Origin: UBA8438 sp963934795
GTDB lineage: Bacteria; Acidobacteriota; Vicinamibacteria; Vicinamibacterales; UBA8438
DNA: 25,447 nt
Direction: 5' to 3'
NCBI GenBank assembly: GCA_963934795.1
Contig: CAWWAF010000054.1
Span: forward strand, 1-25,447
Every line of letters starts with the position of its first letter. The stretch's first letter is position 1. A program made the position numbers and the translations under genes. This document shows positions 16,780 to 24,351 of this stretch, piece by piece. A model generated the notes under the pieces. The model was not told the DNA's origin, did no database searches, and saw nothing but the letters and a program-made list of their open reading frames with translations.

Positions 16780-17768
16780 GCGGGCTCAATCTGGTTCGCC
16801 GACCCAGACGACTTCGCGCCTCCGCTGGCGTGCGATCGTTGGTGCGAGAAACGCGGCTGAACGCCGACGCCCTCGTCTACCCGTTGTTCGTGGTGGAAGG
16901 GCATGGCGTCCGACGGGAGATTTCGTCGATGCCCGGCGTTTTTCAACTGTCGGTCGACGAAGCCGTGCGCGAGACCGCGGCCGCACGCGAAGACGGGGTC
17001 CGCGCGGTCATCCTGTTCGGCATTCCGGCATCCAAGGACGAGACGGGGTCCGCCGCGGCCGACCCCACGGCGCCGGTACAGGCGGCCATCCGGGCGCTGC
17101 GCGCACAGTGTAGCGACGTCACCGTCATCACCGACGTCTGTCTCTGCGAGTACACCTCACACGGCCACTGCGGAGTCCTCGATGGCGAGCGCATTCTCAA
17201 CGACCCCACGGTCGAGCATCTGGCCCGCGTGGCGGTCTCTCACGCGGAAGCAGGCGCACACATCGTCGCCCCATCTGACATGATGGATGGTCGGGTCGCG
17301 GCACTGCGTGCGGCGCTCGACGAACGGGGATTCGACGAGGTCGCGATCATGTCTTATGCTGCCAAGTACTGCTCCGCGTTTTACGGGCCCTTTCGGGAGG
17401 CCGTTGATTCGACACCCGCGTTTGGCGATCGACGCACCCACCAGATGGACCCGGCGAACACCGATGAGGCGCTGCGCGAGGTCGAGATCGATCTCGACGA
17501 AGGGGCGGACATCATCATGGTCAAACCGGCGATGCCCTATTTGGACGTGATCCAGCGGGTGAAAAGCACCTTCCGCCAGCCGACCGCGGCCTATCAGGTG
17601 AGTGGCGAATACGCCATGTTGAAAGCCGCAGCGCGCCAGGCATGGATCGATGAGCCCCGAGCCATGATGGAAAGCCTCACCGCCATTCATCGAGCCGGCG
17701 CCGACATCATCATCACGTACTACGCGCGCGAGGCGGCTCGCGCCTTGGCGGAGCCAGGCCGGGCTTAA
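16776..17768 (+). CDS. hemB: Delta-aminolevulinic acid dehydratase (porphobilinogen synthase)
   Basis: A 330-residue enzyme condensing two 5-aminolevulinates to porphobilinogen. The zinc-binding cysteines are Cys122, Cys124 and Cys132 in DVCLCEYTSHGHCG. The two active-site lysines are Lys197 (SYAAKYCSAFYGPFR) and Lys250 (MVKPAMPYLD). Spacing is that of the E. coli enzyme, so this is a zinc-dependent form. The ATG lies in a 4-base overlap with the cobA-hemD stop. It is the last haem gene; hemL, hemE and the terminal enzymes are not in the window. A glycosyltransferase gene starts only 3 bases after its stop. Confidence 0.97.
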   Translation: MSGLNLVRRPRRLRASAGVRSLVRETRLNADALVYPLFVVEGHGVRREISSMPGVFQLSVDEAVRETAAAREDGVRAVILFGIPASKDETGSAAADPTAPVQAAIRALRAQCSDVTVITDVCLCEYTSHGHCGVLDGERILNDPTVEHLARVAVSHAEAGAHIVAPSDMMDGRVAALRAALDERGFDEVAIMSYAAKYCSAFYGPFREAVDSTPAFGDRRTHQMDPANTDEALREVEIDLDEGADIIMVKPAMPYLDVIQRVKSTFRQPTAAYQVSGEYAMLKAAARQAWIDEPRAMMESLTAIHRAGADIIITYYAREAARALAEPGRA

Positions 17769-17771
17769 ACG

Positions 17772-20312
17772 ATGTCTACGCGGCGAAGGAAGCGAGCGCC
17801 TCGCACTGGCGGAACGACGACCGATGCGAGATCGGACGACACGACGCGCGCGGCCGATGCGATCAGCGCGCCTGAACCTCTGCGTCTCCCACTCTCTCTG
17901 GGCACGTTCCTCCCCTACGGTGTCGCCATTTTCGTCGTCGGCCTGCTCATCCGCGTGATCCACATCTGGCAGATACGAGACGCGCCATTCTTTCCGCTGC
18001 TCATGGGCGACGCGCAGAGTTACCACGCCTGGGCACAGGGACTCGCGGCCGGCGACTGGATCGGAACCGATGTCTTCTACCAGGCGCCTTTGTATCCCTA
18101 CGTCCTGGGCCTCATCTACACCGTGTTCGGCGAGGGCCCCATGGTCGTGCGCGTCTGTCAAGCCGTGCTGGGGGCGCTGGCCTGCGTGTTCCTGGCCTTC
18201 GCTGGCTGGCGGCTCCTGTCGAAGCGCGTGGGGCTGATCGCGGGCCTGCTGCTAGCCTGCTATGCCCCGTCCATCTTCTTCGACGGCATCGTCCAGAAAT
18301 CGGTACTTGACGCGTTCTTCCTCTGTCTGGCACTGGCACTCCTGAGCGGTCTGATGCACGACCCGACACGTCGATGGGCCTGGCTGTGGGTCGGCGTGAC
18401 GATCGGGTTTCTCGTGCTCACACGGGAGAACGCGCTGGTGTTCGTCGTGCCTATTCTCGCCTGGCTACTCTGGTGGCAACGCCATCTCGCGCGGGAGCGC
18501 TTCGTGCTGGCGGCCTTCCTGCTCGCCGGCCTCTCAGCGGTGCTACTCCCCGTGGCCACTCGCAACCTGGCCGTCAGCGGCGAGTTCTACCTGACGACGT
18601 CGCAATTCGGACCGAATTTCTACATCGGCAACAACGCGGATGCCTCCGGCATCTACCAGCCGCTACGCTTCGGCCGGGGCGACCCCCGTTTTGAGCGCCA
18701 GGATGCCACGGACCTGGCCGAGCAGGACACGGGCCGGTCATTGAGCCCGGCTGAGGTTTCGCGCTATTGGACGCAGCGGACCTTGCGCTACATCGGGTCT
18801 GAACCACTTGATTGGCTCCGGCTGATGGGACGCAAAGTGGTGCTGGCCTGGAACGCTGGGGAGGTGGCCGACACTGAGGACCAGTTGAGCTACGCCGACC
18901 GCTCGTTCCTGCTCCGCATGTTCGGCTCGGTCTGGCACTTCGGTATCCTGGCCCCCCTGGCGCTCTTCGGAGCCTGGGCGACCTGGCCCAGGAAACGTGA
19001 ATTGACGCTGCTCTATTTGCTGCTAGCGACCTACGCCGTGACCCTCGTCGGGTTCGCCATCATGGCGCGATACCGCTATCCGATGGTGCCGTTCCTCATC
19101 CTGTTCGCCGCGGCTGGCCTCGCCAACATCGGACCGCTGGTACGGAGCCGGGCACGGCCAGAGCTGGCCTGGGGTGGCGCGGCCGTCGTCCTCATGGCGC
19201 TGTTCAGTAACTGGCCCGCGTTCTCGATGGACCAGATGCGAGCGGTCACAGAGAGCAACGTCGGCACGGAGCTCCAGACACAGGGTGAGCTGGGCGCGGC
19301 GATTGCTCTGTATCGCGACTCGCTGGCCCGTAATCCGAACAACGCGGTGGCCCTGACCAATCTAGGCACGGCGCTCGCCGCGAGTGATCAGGTGCCAGAG
19401 GCGATCACCCATTACCGCCGGGCACTGGAGCTCGCCCCCACGGATGCGGACGCCTTCTTCAATCTGGGCAACGCCTTGGCCATCGAGGGCGAGTTGGAGG
19501 ATGCCGCGGAGCAACTCCGGTCGGCGATCCAGCTCATTCCGGACTTCACCGAAGCGCACGTCAATTTGGGCAACGTGCTCGTGGAGATCGGCGAACTAGA
19601 GGAAGCGGAACGTCACTATCGGCGGTCAACGGAACTGGAGCCGGGTTGGGTCGAGGCCTACAACAATCTCGGCCTCCTTGCGATGGCGCAGGAACGTCCG
19701 GAGGACGGGCTCACGCTGTTTCGCCAGGCGGTGGAGGTCGATCCCACGTTCAGCGACGCCCACACGAACCTCGCGTCGGCGCTACAGGTCAACGGAGAGG
19801 TCCAGGAGGCACTCGTCCACTTCCGGCGTGCGGTCGAGCTGTCGCCCGAGTCGGCAGCCGCGCACAACGACATCGGGATGGCACTCGGTTCGCTCGATCA
19901 GCTCGAAGACTCTGCCGCGCACTTCCTGCGGGCAACCGAGCTGGATCCGACGTTCTATGACGCGCGCAACAACCTGGCCATGGCCTCGGAGCTCATGGGC
20001 CGTCCGGCTGATGCGATCGCACAGTATCGCGAGATCTTGCGGTTGGCGAGAAACCCCGTAACGTACAACGACCTCGGCATTGCGCTGGCGCGGCAGGACG
20101 ATCAGGAACAACGTGACGAGGCCGTCACCCGCTTCCGGCAGGCCATCGAGATGGCCCCGACCTTCGCCGATGCGCACGGGAATCTGGCGACGGTGCTACA
20201 ACAGCGGGGCGAACTGGACGAGGCGATCTCTCACTTCGAGGAAGCGGTCAGGCTCGCGCCTGACAACGAAGAGATGCAAAATCGGTTACAGTCGGCGCGC
20301 GCCCTGCGCTAG
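17772..20312 (+). CDS. GT-C family glycosyltransferase fused to ten TPR repeats
   Basis: An 846-residue membrane protein. After a basic, Thr-rich cytosolic N terminus come about 10-12 membrane spans (residues about 45-480) of the dolichyl-phosphate-mannose-protein mannosyltransferase/ArnT-like fold. The first extracytoplasmic loop has LLMGDAQSYHAWAQGL, in which Asp80 is the likely catalytic acid, and the later loop has TSQFGPNFYIGNNADASGIYQ. Residues about 497-840 contain ten consecutive 34-residue tetratricopeptide repeats (for example AYNNLGLLAMAQERPEDGLT and AHGNLATVLQQRGELDEAIS). Such proteins use polyprenyl-phosphate sugars to modify lipids or proteins in the periplasm; donor and acceptor here are unknown. 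The gene lies 3 bases after hemB and may be transcribed with the hem operon without being functionally linked. Confidence 0.85.
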   Translation: MSTRRRKRAPRTGGTTTDARSDDTTRAADAISAPEPLRLPLSLGTFLPYGVAIFVVGLLIRVIHIWQIRDAPFFPLLMGDAQSYHAWAQGLAAGDWIGTDVFYQAPLYPYVLGLIYTVFGEGPMVVRVCQAVLGALACVFLAFAGWRLLSKRVGLIAGLLLACYAPSIFFDGIVQKSVLDAFFLCLALALLSGLMHDPTRRWAWLWVGVTIGFLVLTRENALVFVVPILAWLLWWQRHLARERFVLAAFLLAGLSAVLLPVATRNLAVSGEFYLTTSQFGPNFYIGNNADASGIYQPLRFGRGDPRFERQDATDLAEQDTGRSLSPAEVSRYWTQRTLRYIGSEPLDWLRLMGRKVVLAWNAGEVADTEDQLSYADRSFLLRMFGSVWHFGILAPLALFGAWATWPRKRELTLLYLLLATYAVTLVGFAIMARYRYPMVPFLILFAAAGLANIGPLVRSRARPELAWGGAAVVLMALFSNWPAFSMDQMRAVTESNVGTELQTQGELGAAIALYRDSLARNPNNAVALTNLGTALAASDQVPEAITHYRRALELAPTDADAFFNLGNALAIEGELEDAAEQLRSAIQLIPDFTEAHVNLGNVLVEIGELEEAERHYRRSTELEPGWVEAYNNLGLLAMAQERPEDGLTLFRQAVEVDPTFSDAHTNLASALQVNGEVQEALVHFRRAVELSPESAAAHNDIGMALGSLDQLEDSAAHFLRATELDPTFYDARNNLAMASELMGRPADAIAQYREILRLARNPVTYNDLGIALARQDDQEQRDEAVTRFRQAIEMAPTFADAHGNLATVLQQRGELDEAISHFEEAVRLAPDNEEMQNRLQSARALR

Positions 20313-20326
20313 CCCCCGAGCGGGGC
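20312..20326. terminator. Possible bidirectional hairpin between convergent genes
   Basis: A GCCCC / GGGGC inverted repeat with a 5-base loop lies in the 17 bases separating the stop codons of two convergent genes. The stem is short and lacks a T-run, so termination is only suggested by position. Confidence 0.3.
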
Positions 20327-20329
20327 CGT

Positions 20330-22234
20330 CTACCTCGACGGCGGGGGGGGGGCGGACTCCGGCGATGGCGCCGGTTGTTCAAGCATCTGGCAGGCGTCTT
20401 CGAGACCCATCGCGCATGCCTGCCGCATCAGCTCGATGGCCCGGGTCGGGTCGGGCGCAAGGCCCTGACCGAGTCGGTACATCAAACCCAGCCTGAGACA
20501 GCTCATGGCTTCGCCTGCACCGCACGCCTGAGAGAATCCGTCGGCCGCTCGTACCGAGTCAACGGCGACGCCGTCTCCCCGAAGATAGATCTCCGCCAGC
20601 CTGCTGCAACCAGCCGCCCAGCCCAACTCGCACGACCGCGCAAACAGCTCACGGGCCAGCGTCTCATCACGGGGGACGCCGCGCCCGGCTCGATGCGCCG
20701 AGGCCAGCAGGTAGCAGGACTCAGGGTCACCCGTATCACACCCCCCGCTCAGCGGTTTGGTGTCCTGATACGCCCATGCATACGCCAGGCTCGTGGAGGC
20801 GCGGTCGAACTCTGCGCCGCCAGCGGCGAGCGTCTCCACATTCGCACACCCCGCCGCGAGACCCAGGTCGCACGCCCGGGCAAAGCTGGCCGCCGCCCCT
20901 CCCGGGTCCCCGGCAACCAATGCACCCTGAGCCAGGAGAAGCCCCTGTTCGTTACAGGACCAGGCAAACCCTTCCCGACAGTTGTTGGACTGCCTGACCA
21001 ACAACGTGCGGCAGCCGTCTCGCAACCCCTCCGAACAGGCCTGTTCCCAGAACGCCGGGTTGGCGCCATCGTGCCGCGAGCCCACGGCGTCGGTGGTCAA
21101 GAGCCCGACGAACAGCGCGGTCCAGACTGCCATCGATCCCAGGTTGAGCTGTCGGGAAGAGATGCTCGGCCACAATCTGTCGAGCCCCAACGTTTCAGCA
21201 TTGAGTGCGCGCACGAAACGATCGAGGGCCCGTACGCTCAGATTGAGGAGCGGCACGCACAGCAATTTGTCGTAGAACGTGGGCACCCCGATCGGCCCCA
21301 GCAGCGCGAACAACACAAACACGCTGACGCCGTACAGCCCCCCGAACAGCACACGCCCGAACGGCGTTCTTGGGGACGTCGACGGGTCCGTGACCAGCAG
21401 GTGCAGTCCCAGAAAGACCGCGATCGGAATACTCGTATCAACAAAGAAATAGACGCCGGTCGCACCGGAATACACAACGCCCAGCAGATACAAGGTCGCT
21501 GCGGCTGAGAGCGTCATCAACGTCACCGAGAAGAAATACTGAACCATCAATCCAAGGAGGAAGATGACGAGGTACATGTGCTCCGGGTAACGCAGCGTGA
21601 GCGCGATCTCCTGCCCCCATGTCAGGTCGGTCCGGCCGGCAAGGATGAGGACGACCGAGAACACGGACAGTGACAAGCCAGACGGATTGAAAATATGGGT
21701 CTGGCGCCCGTCCCGGGTCCACGTCACCAATTCCTTACCGAGGAAGCCCACCGCAACCATGAGGAACTGCAGGGCGAACCAGTCGTCTCGGAACCAGAGA
21801 AACAGGTTGGTGCTGAGGATGATCGGGAACGGGCCGAACCCCAGCCGCCATGCGTCGCGTCGTGACCACGACAACAACATGTCAAAGGCGTACGCGAACA
21901 CAATCTGAGCACCGATGAGCCAGGCGTGATTGGCCACCTCCGGCCAGTACCATCCCCAGTAGAGAAACACCCCGCAGTGCGCCACCAGCTGCAGGTAGTG
22001 GTTCTTGCGCAGCGCGACCTCGAACGTCAGCACGCGCCGTTCGCGTCCGATTCGTGCACGCAGAATCATCTGCCAGGCGAGCAACGTGGCGCAGGCGCCC
22101 CAGAAGGACCAGACCAGGCCGGTGCTCTCGCGAACACGCGGAACAAAGCTCAGCACCAACAGCAGCAGAATCGGATACAGCGGCAGCCGAATCGGAGAGA
22201 GACCGCGCAGGACGTTGGAGAACGTGAGTGGCAT
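20330..22234 (-). CDS. Divergent NqrB/RnfD-like membrane protein fused to cysteine-paired Sel1-like repeats
   Basis: A 634-residue protein. Residues about 15-385 are membrane-spanning (about ten spans) and resemble the NqrB/RnfD family, which carry flavin in sodium- or proton-coupled electron transport. HIFNPSGLSLSVFS corresponds to the family FNPA helix. LLVTDPSTSPRTPFGRVLFGG corresponds to the family TDP...GR.iFG segment. An SGATG sequence (256-260) looks like a flavinylation motif but does not sit at the usual place, and the usual DG-x-S/T-x-AT motif is not seen. Residues 395-620 are Sel1-like repeats with seven CX7C pairs (Cys400/408 to Cys607/615); the last four pairs recur every 36 residues, as in Helicobacter cysteine-rich proteins. 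Disulphides would place this part outside the cytoplasm. The tail is Pro-rich. No partner Rnf/Nqr genes are nearby. Confidence 0.65.
   Translation of the reverse strand: MPLTFSNVLRGLSPIRLPLYPILLLLVLSFVPRVRESTGLVWSFWGACATLLAWQMILRARIGRERRVLTFEVALRKNHYLQLVAHCGVFLYWGWYWPEVANHAWLIGAQIVFAYAFDMLLSWSRRDAWRLGFGPFPIILSTNLFLWFRDDWFALQFLMVAVGFLGKELVTWTRDGRQTHIFNPSGLSLSVFSVVLILAGRTDLTWGQEIALTLRYPEHMYLVIFLLGLMVQYFFSVTLMTLSAAATLYLLGVVYSGATGVYFFVDTSIPIAVFLGLHLLVTDPSTSPRTPFGRVLFGGLYGVSVFVLFALLGPIGVPTFYDKLLCVPLLNLSVRALDRFVRALNAETLGLDRLWPSISSRQLNLGSMAVWTALFVGLLTTDAVGSRHDGANPAFWEQACSEGLRDGCRTLLVRQSNNCREGFAWSCNEQGLLLAQGALVAGDPGGAAASFARACDLGLAAGCANVETLAAGGAEFDRASTSLAYAWAYQDTKPLSGGCDTGDPESCYLLASAHRAGRGVPRDETLARELFARSCELGWAAGCSRLAEIYLRGDGVAVDSVRAADGFSQACGAGEAMSCLRLGLMYRLGQGLAPDPTRAIELMRQACAMGLEDACQMLEQPAPSPESAPPPPSR
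20343..20352. repeat. Ten-base G/C homopolymer at the 3' end of the NqrB/RnfD-like gene
   Basis: G10 on the plus strand (C10 in the coding sense) lies 10 bases before the stop codon and encodes part of the terminal APPPPPSR tail. Slippage would alter the last few residues and possibly the stop position. Confidence 0.85.
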
Positions 22235-22275
22235 GAGTGTGAGCGTCGCTTCATTCTACGCCACGGGGCCTCTCA

Positions 22276-22303
22276 CCCTGGCGAGTCGCTTGACCCCTGG
22301 CGA
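22276..22303. repeat. Direct repeat in the divergent intergenic region
   Basis: CCCTGGCGA occurs at 22276-22284 and 22295-22303 (19-base period, about two helical turns) in the 135 bases between two divergently oriented genes. A dimeric regulator could bind here. On the minus strand a TAGAAT -10-like hexamer (22253-22258) lies just before the NqrB/RnfD-like gene, without a good -35 box. Confidence 0.3.
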
Positions 22304-22369
22304 ACATCCGTCCCACCATTGGCGGCAGGACGTTCGCGTAATGCAGACCCTGATGCGAGCCCGTCTACG

Positions 22370-24028
22370 ATGACCTCAACGACCGCACAACCCACGCCGG
22401 CACCGACGACGAACAGGGGGACGGGCGCTCAGCTCGCGTCCGCGGCGCTGCCATACGCGCTGATCATCGCCGCCGGGCTGGTTGTGTACGGCAACTCCCT
22501 GTTCTTTGACTACACGTTTTTCGACGACCAGGAGCTCATTTTCAACAACCAGTATTTTTTTGGGGACCTCTCGAACGTCGGCGCGTTGTTCATGGACGAC
22601 ATGTGGCGGTTTACGGAGGACACCTACTATCGACCGCTGTACATGCTGACCTACATGCTCGACTTCCAGTTCACCGGGACCGACATGTTCGGGTATCACC
22701 TCACCAGCGTCGTTATTCATTTGCTGTCCGCCTGCCTGCTCGTGGTGCTCTTTGGCGCCGTGGGTTTCTCCCGGCGTCTGAGCGTCTGGGGAGCGCTGTT
22801 CTTCGTGGTGCATCCCGTACACGTCCAAGGCGTGTCATGGATTCCCGGTCGCAACGACAGCTTGCTGGGGCTGTCAGTGATCGTAGCCGCGCTCGCGTGG
22901 ACCTGGTATTGGCAGGCGCCTGGGCGTAGACGATGGGTCCTCCAATCCGTCGCGTTCTTCTGCGCCTTGCTCATCAAGGAGCCAGCGTTCGTGCTACCGC
23001 CGCTACTGCTCGGGTTGGTCTGGGCGCGGGACAACGACGCGAACTTTCTGAGGAAACTGAGAGACCGATGGATGGCGGTGGCGGTCGGGTGGGCGGCGCC
23101 GGCGGTCACCTGGTTCCTCTTGCGGTGGCTCGCATTCGACAACCCGGCGCCGGTCATTCCACGGCTGGTGGACAACATCGCGCAGGCCGGGCTCGTACTG
23201 GTCCACTACTTTGGCAAGACGGTGATCCCGGTCTCGCTACGAACCGTGGCGGACCTGCATGCGCCGTTATGGCCCGGCCTGGTGGTCCTGACGCTCATCG
23301 GCGTGATTCTGGCGCGCGTGCGACCAGGACGTATGCTGTGGCTGGGTCTGAGTTGGTTCGCCTTGATGGTCTTTCCGACGCTGCTGGCGGGGCACGACTT
23401 CTTCCTGGAGGAACGGCTCTATGCGCCGCTGGTCGGCATGCTGTTCTTCCTGCTGTACACGCTCGAGTCGACCAGATTTCACACAACCCCAATCGGCCGC
23501 GCCATGCTGTCGGCGTGGGTCGTGCTCTTCGTGGTCGTCGGATTCAACAGGTCGCAGCAGTTTGCGGACCGGTGGTCATTGTGGGAGTCGGCGGTCGAGC
23601 AGTCGCCGCAGTCGGCGTTCGCGGCGAACAACCTTGGCGCGATGTATTTCCTTGACCAGCGGTACGACGAAGCGAGGATGCAGTACGAGCGGGCACTCGC
23701 GCTGGACCCGACTGAACCGATGGTCCGTAACAACCTTGGACAGGTGTACCACCTACTGGAAGATCTTGATACCGCGGCCAGCTATTACCAGGCGGAAATC
23801 CAACACAGCCCCTGGTATCCAAACAGCCACTACAATCTGGGGATCCTCTGGGCTCGACTGAACCGGCTCGATGACGCCGTGCGGGAGTGGGAGACGGCGA
23901 TCACCATCGACCCGGACTACGCGGCCCCCTACGAGATGTTGGCTCGGTACCATCGGGAACAAAACGATCCAGAACGGTTCGAGTACTACCTTAACGAACT
24001 GACCAGACTGGGACTCAATCTAGACTGA
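22370..24028 (+). CDS. TMTC-like GT-C membrane glycosyltransferase with four C-terminal TPRs
   Basis: A 552-residue membrane protein. The start was chosen at the ATG giving MTSTTAQPTPAPT, 16 codons or so before the first membrane-proximal segment. The in-frame reading from 21926 runs through the divergent gene and was rejected. The first loop has SLFFDYTFFDDQELIFNN, where Asp52-Asp53 is the likely GT-C acidic motif. Segments YRPLYMLTYMLDFQFTGTDM, FGYHLTSVVIHLLSA and HPVHVQGVSWIPGRND closely resemble bacterial relatives of the TMTC O-mannosyltransferases. About ten spans are followed from residue about 403 by four TPRs (AANNLGAMYFLDQRYDEARM, VRNNLGQVYHLLEDLDTAAS and so on). The acceptor is unknown. 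It is transcribed divergently from the NqrB/RnfD-like gene. Confidence 0.8.
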   Translation: MTSTTAQPTPAPTTNRGTGAQLASAALPYALIIAAGLVVYGNSLFFDYTFFDDQELIFNNQYFFGDLSNVGALFMDDMWRFTEDTYYRPLYMLTYMLDFQFTGTDMFGYHLTSVVIHLLSACLLVVLFGAVGFSRRLSVWGALFFVVHPVHVQGVSWIPGRNDSLLGLSVIVAALAWTWYWQAPGRRRWVLQSVAFFCALLIKEPAFVLPPLLLGLVWARDNDANFLRKLRDRWMAVAVGWAAPAVTWFLLRWLAFDNPAPVIPRLVDNIAQAGLVLVHYFGKTVIPVSLRTVADLHAPLWPGLVVLTLIGVILARVRPGRMLWLGLSWFALMVFPTLLAGHDFFLEERLYAPLVGMLFFLLYTLESTRFHTTPIGRAMLSAWVVLFVVVGFNRSQQFADRWSLWESAVEQSPQSAFAANNLGAMYFLDQRYDEARMQYERALALDPTEPMVRNNLGQVYHLLEDLDTAASYYQAEIQHSPWYPNSHYNLGILWARLNRLDDAVREWETAITIDPDYAAPYEMLARYHREQNDPERFEYYLNELTRLGLNLD

Positions 24029-24244
24029 GCGACCCGGGCAACGGCGTGGCCCAAGCAGGCGGTGGTAGGACCCAGAGCGCCTCACGCTCGGGGCAGTGTG
24101 GACCAAGGGGACGCCGGTGTGACCGGTGTCGCGCACGGCAACGCCAGATTCGCTGGCCCTGCTGCTTCCGCGAGCGCCCCCCCAACGCAGCTAGCCGTCC
24201 CAAACCGGCTCTCGATGCCAGGCAACACGGCTAATTACGTAGGT

Positions 24245-24278
24245 GGCCCCCAGCCAGGAGGTCTGACGACTGGGGGCC
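24245..24278 (+). terminator. Terminator-like hairpin downstream of the TMTC-like gene
   Basis: A perfect 9-bp GC stem (GGCCCCCAG / CTGGGGGCC) closes a 16-base loop and is followed by CCTTTC, a weak T-run. It lies about 215 bases after the stop of the plus-strand gene and could serve either converging transcript. Confidence 0.5.
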
Positions 24279-24297
24279 CCTTTCAAACGCAGTCCGA

Positions 24298-24313
24298 CAC
24301 GGCACGTGCCGTG
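24298..24313. repeat. Perfect 16-bp palindrome
   Basis: CACGGCACGTGCCGTG reads identically on both strands. It lies between the terminator-like hairpin and the 3' end of the beta-barrel gene. It could bind a dimeric protein or, with no loop, form a poor RNA hairpin. No function is assigned. Confidence 0.6.
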
Positions 24314-24351
24314 CTCGGTCTCCTTAAACGTGCCGGAGGCGGCGTCGGTAT

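Larger units (their letters stand above)
24029..24351. other. Convergent intergenic region, no gene recognised
   Basis: These 323 bases separate the convergent TMTC-like and beta-barrel genes. They contain a terminator-like hairpin (24245-24278), a 16-bp perfect palindrome (24298-24313) and a segment resembling the 16S rRNA 530 region (24204-24247). The only open frames are low-complexity and lack ribosome-binding sites. A structured RNA cannot be excluded. Confidence 0.5.

Noticed and set aside
20375..21508. 377-residue open frame antisense to the NqrB/RnfD-Sel1 gene
   Set aside because: There is no domain, no ribosome-binding site, and skewed composition. The opposite strand shows periodic cysteine pairs and membrane spans.
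20330..22234. Certain flavinylation of the NqrB/RnfD-like protein at SGAT
   Set aside because: The motif is about 23 residues before the TDP segment, not at the position used in RnfD, and the usual DG-x-S/T-x-AT context is missing. It was kept only as a candidate.
21926..22369. Upstream start for the TMTC-like protein
   Set aside because: The frame runs antisense through the 5' part of the divergent gene and encodes low-complexity, non-membrane sequence unlike the family.
24251..24270. Possible cobalamin riboswitch box (AGCCAGGAGGTCTG)
   Set aside because: It only loosely resembles the B12 box, has no upstream conserved elements, and lies between converging genes with no downstream target.
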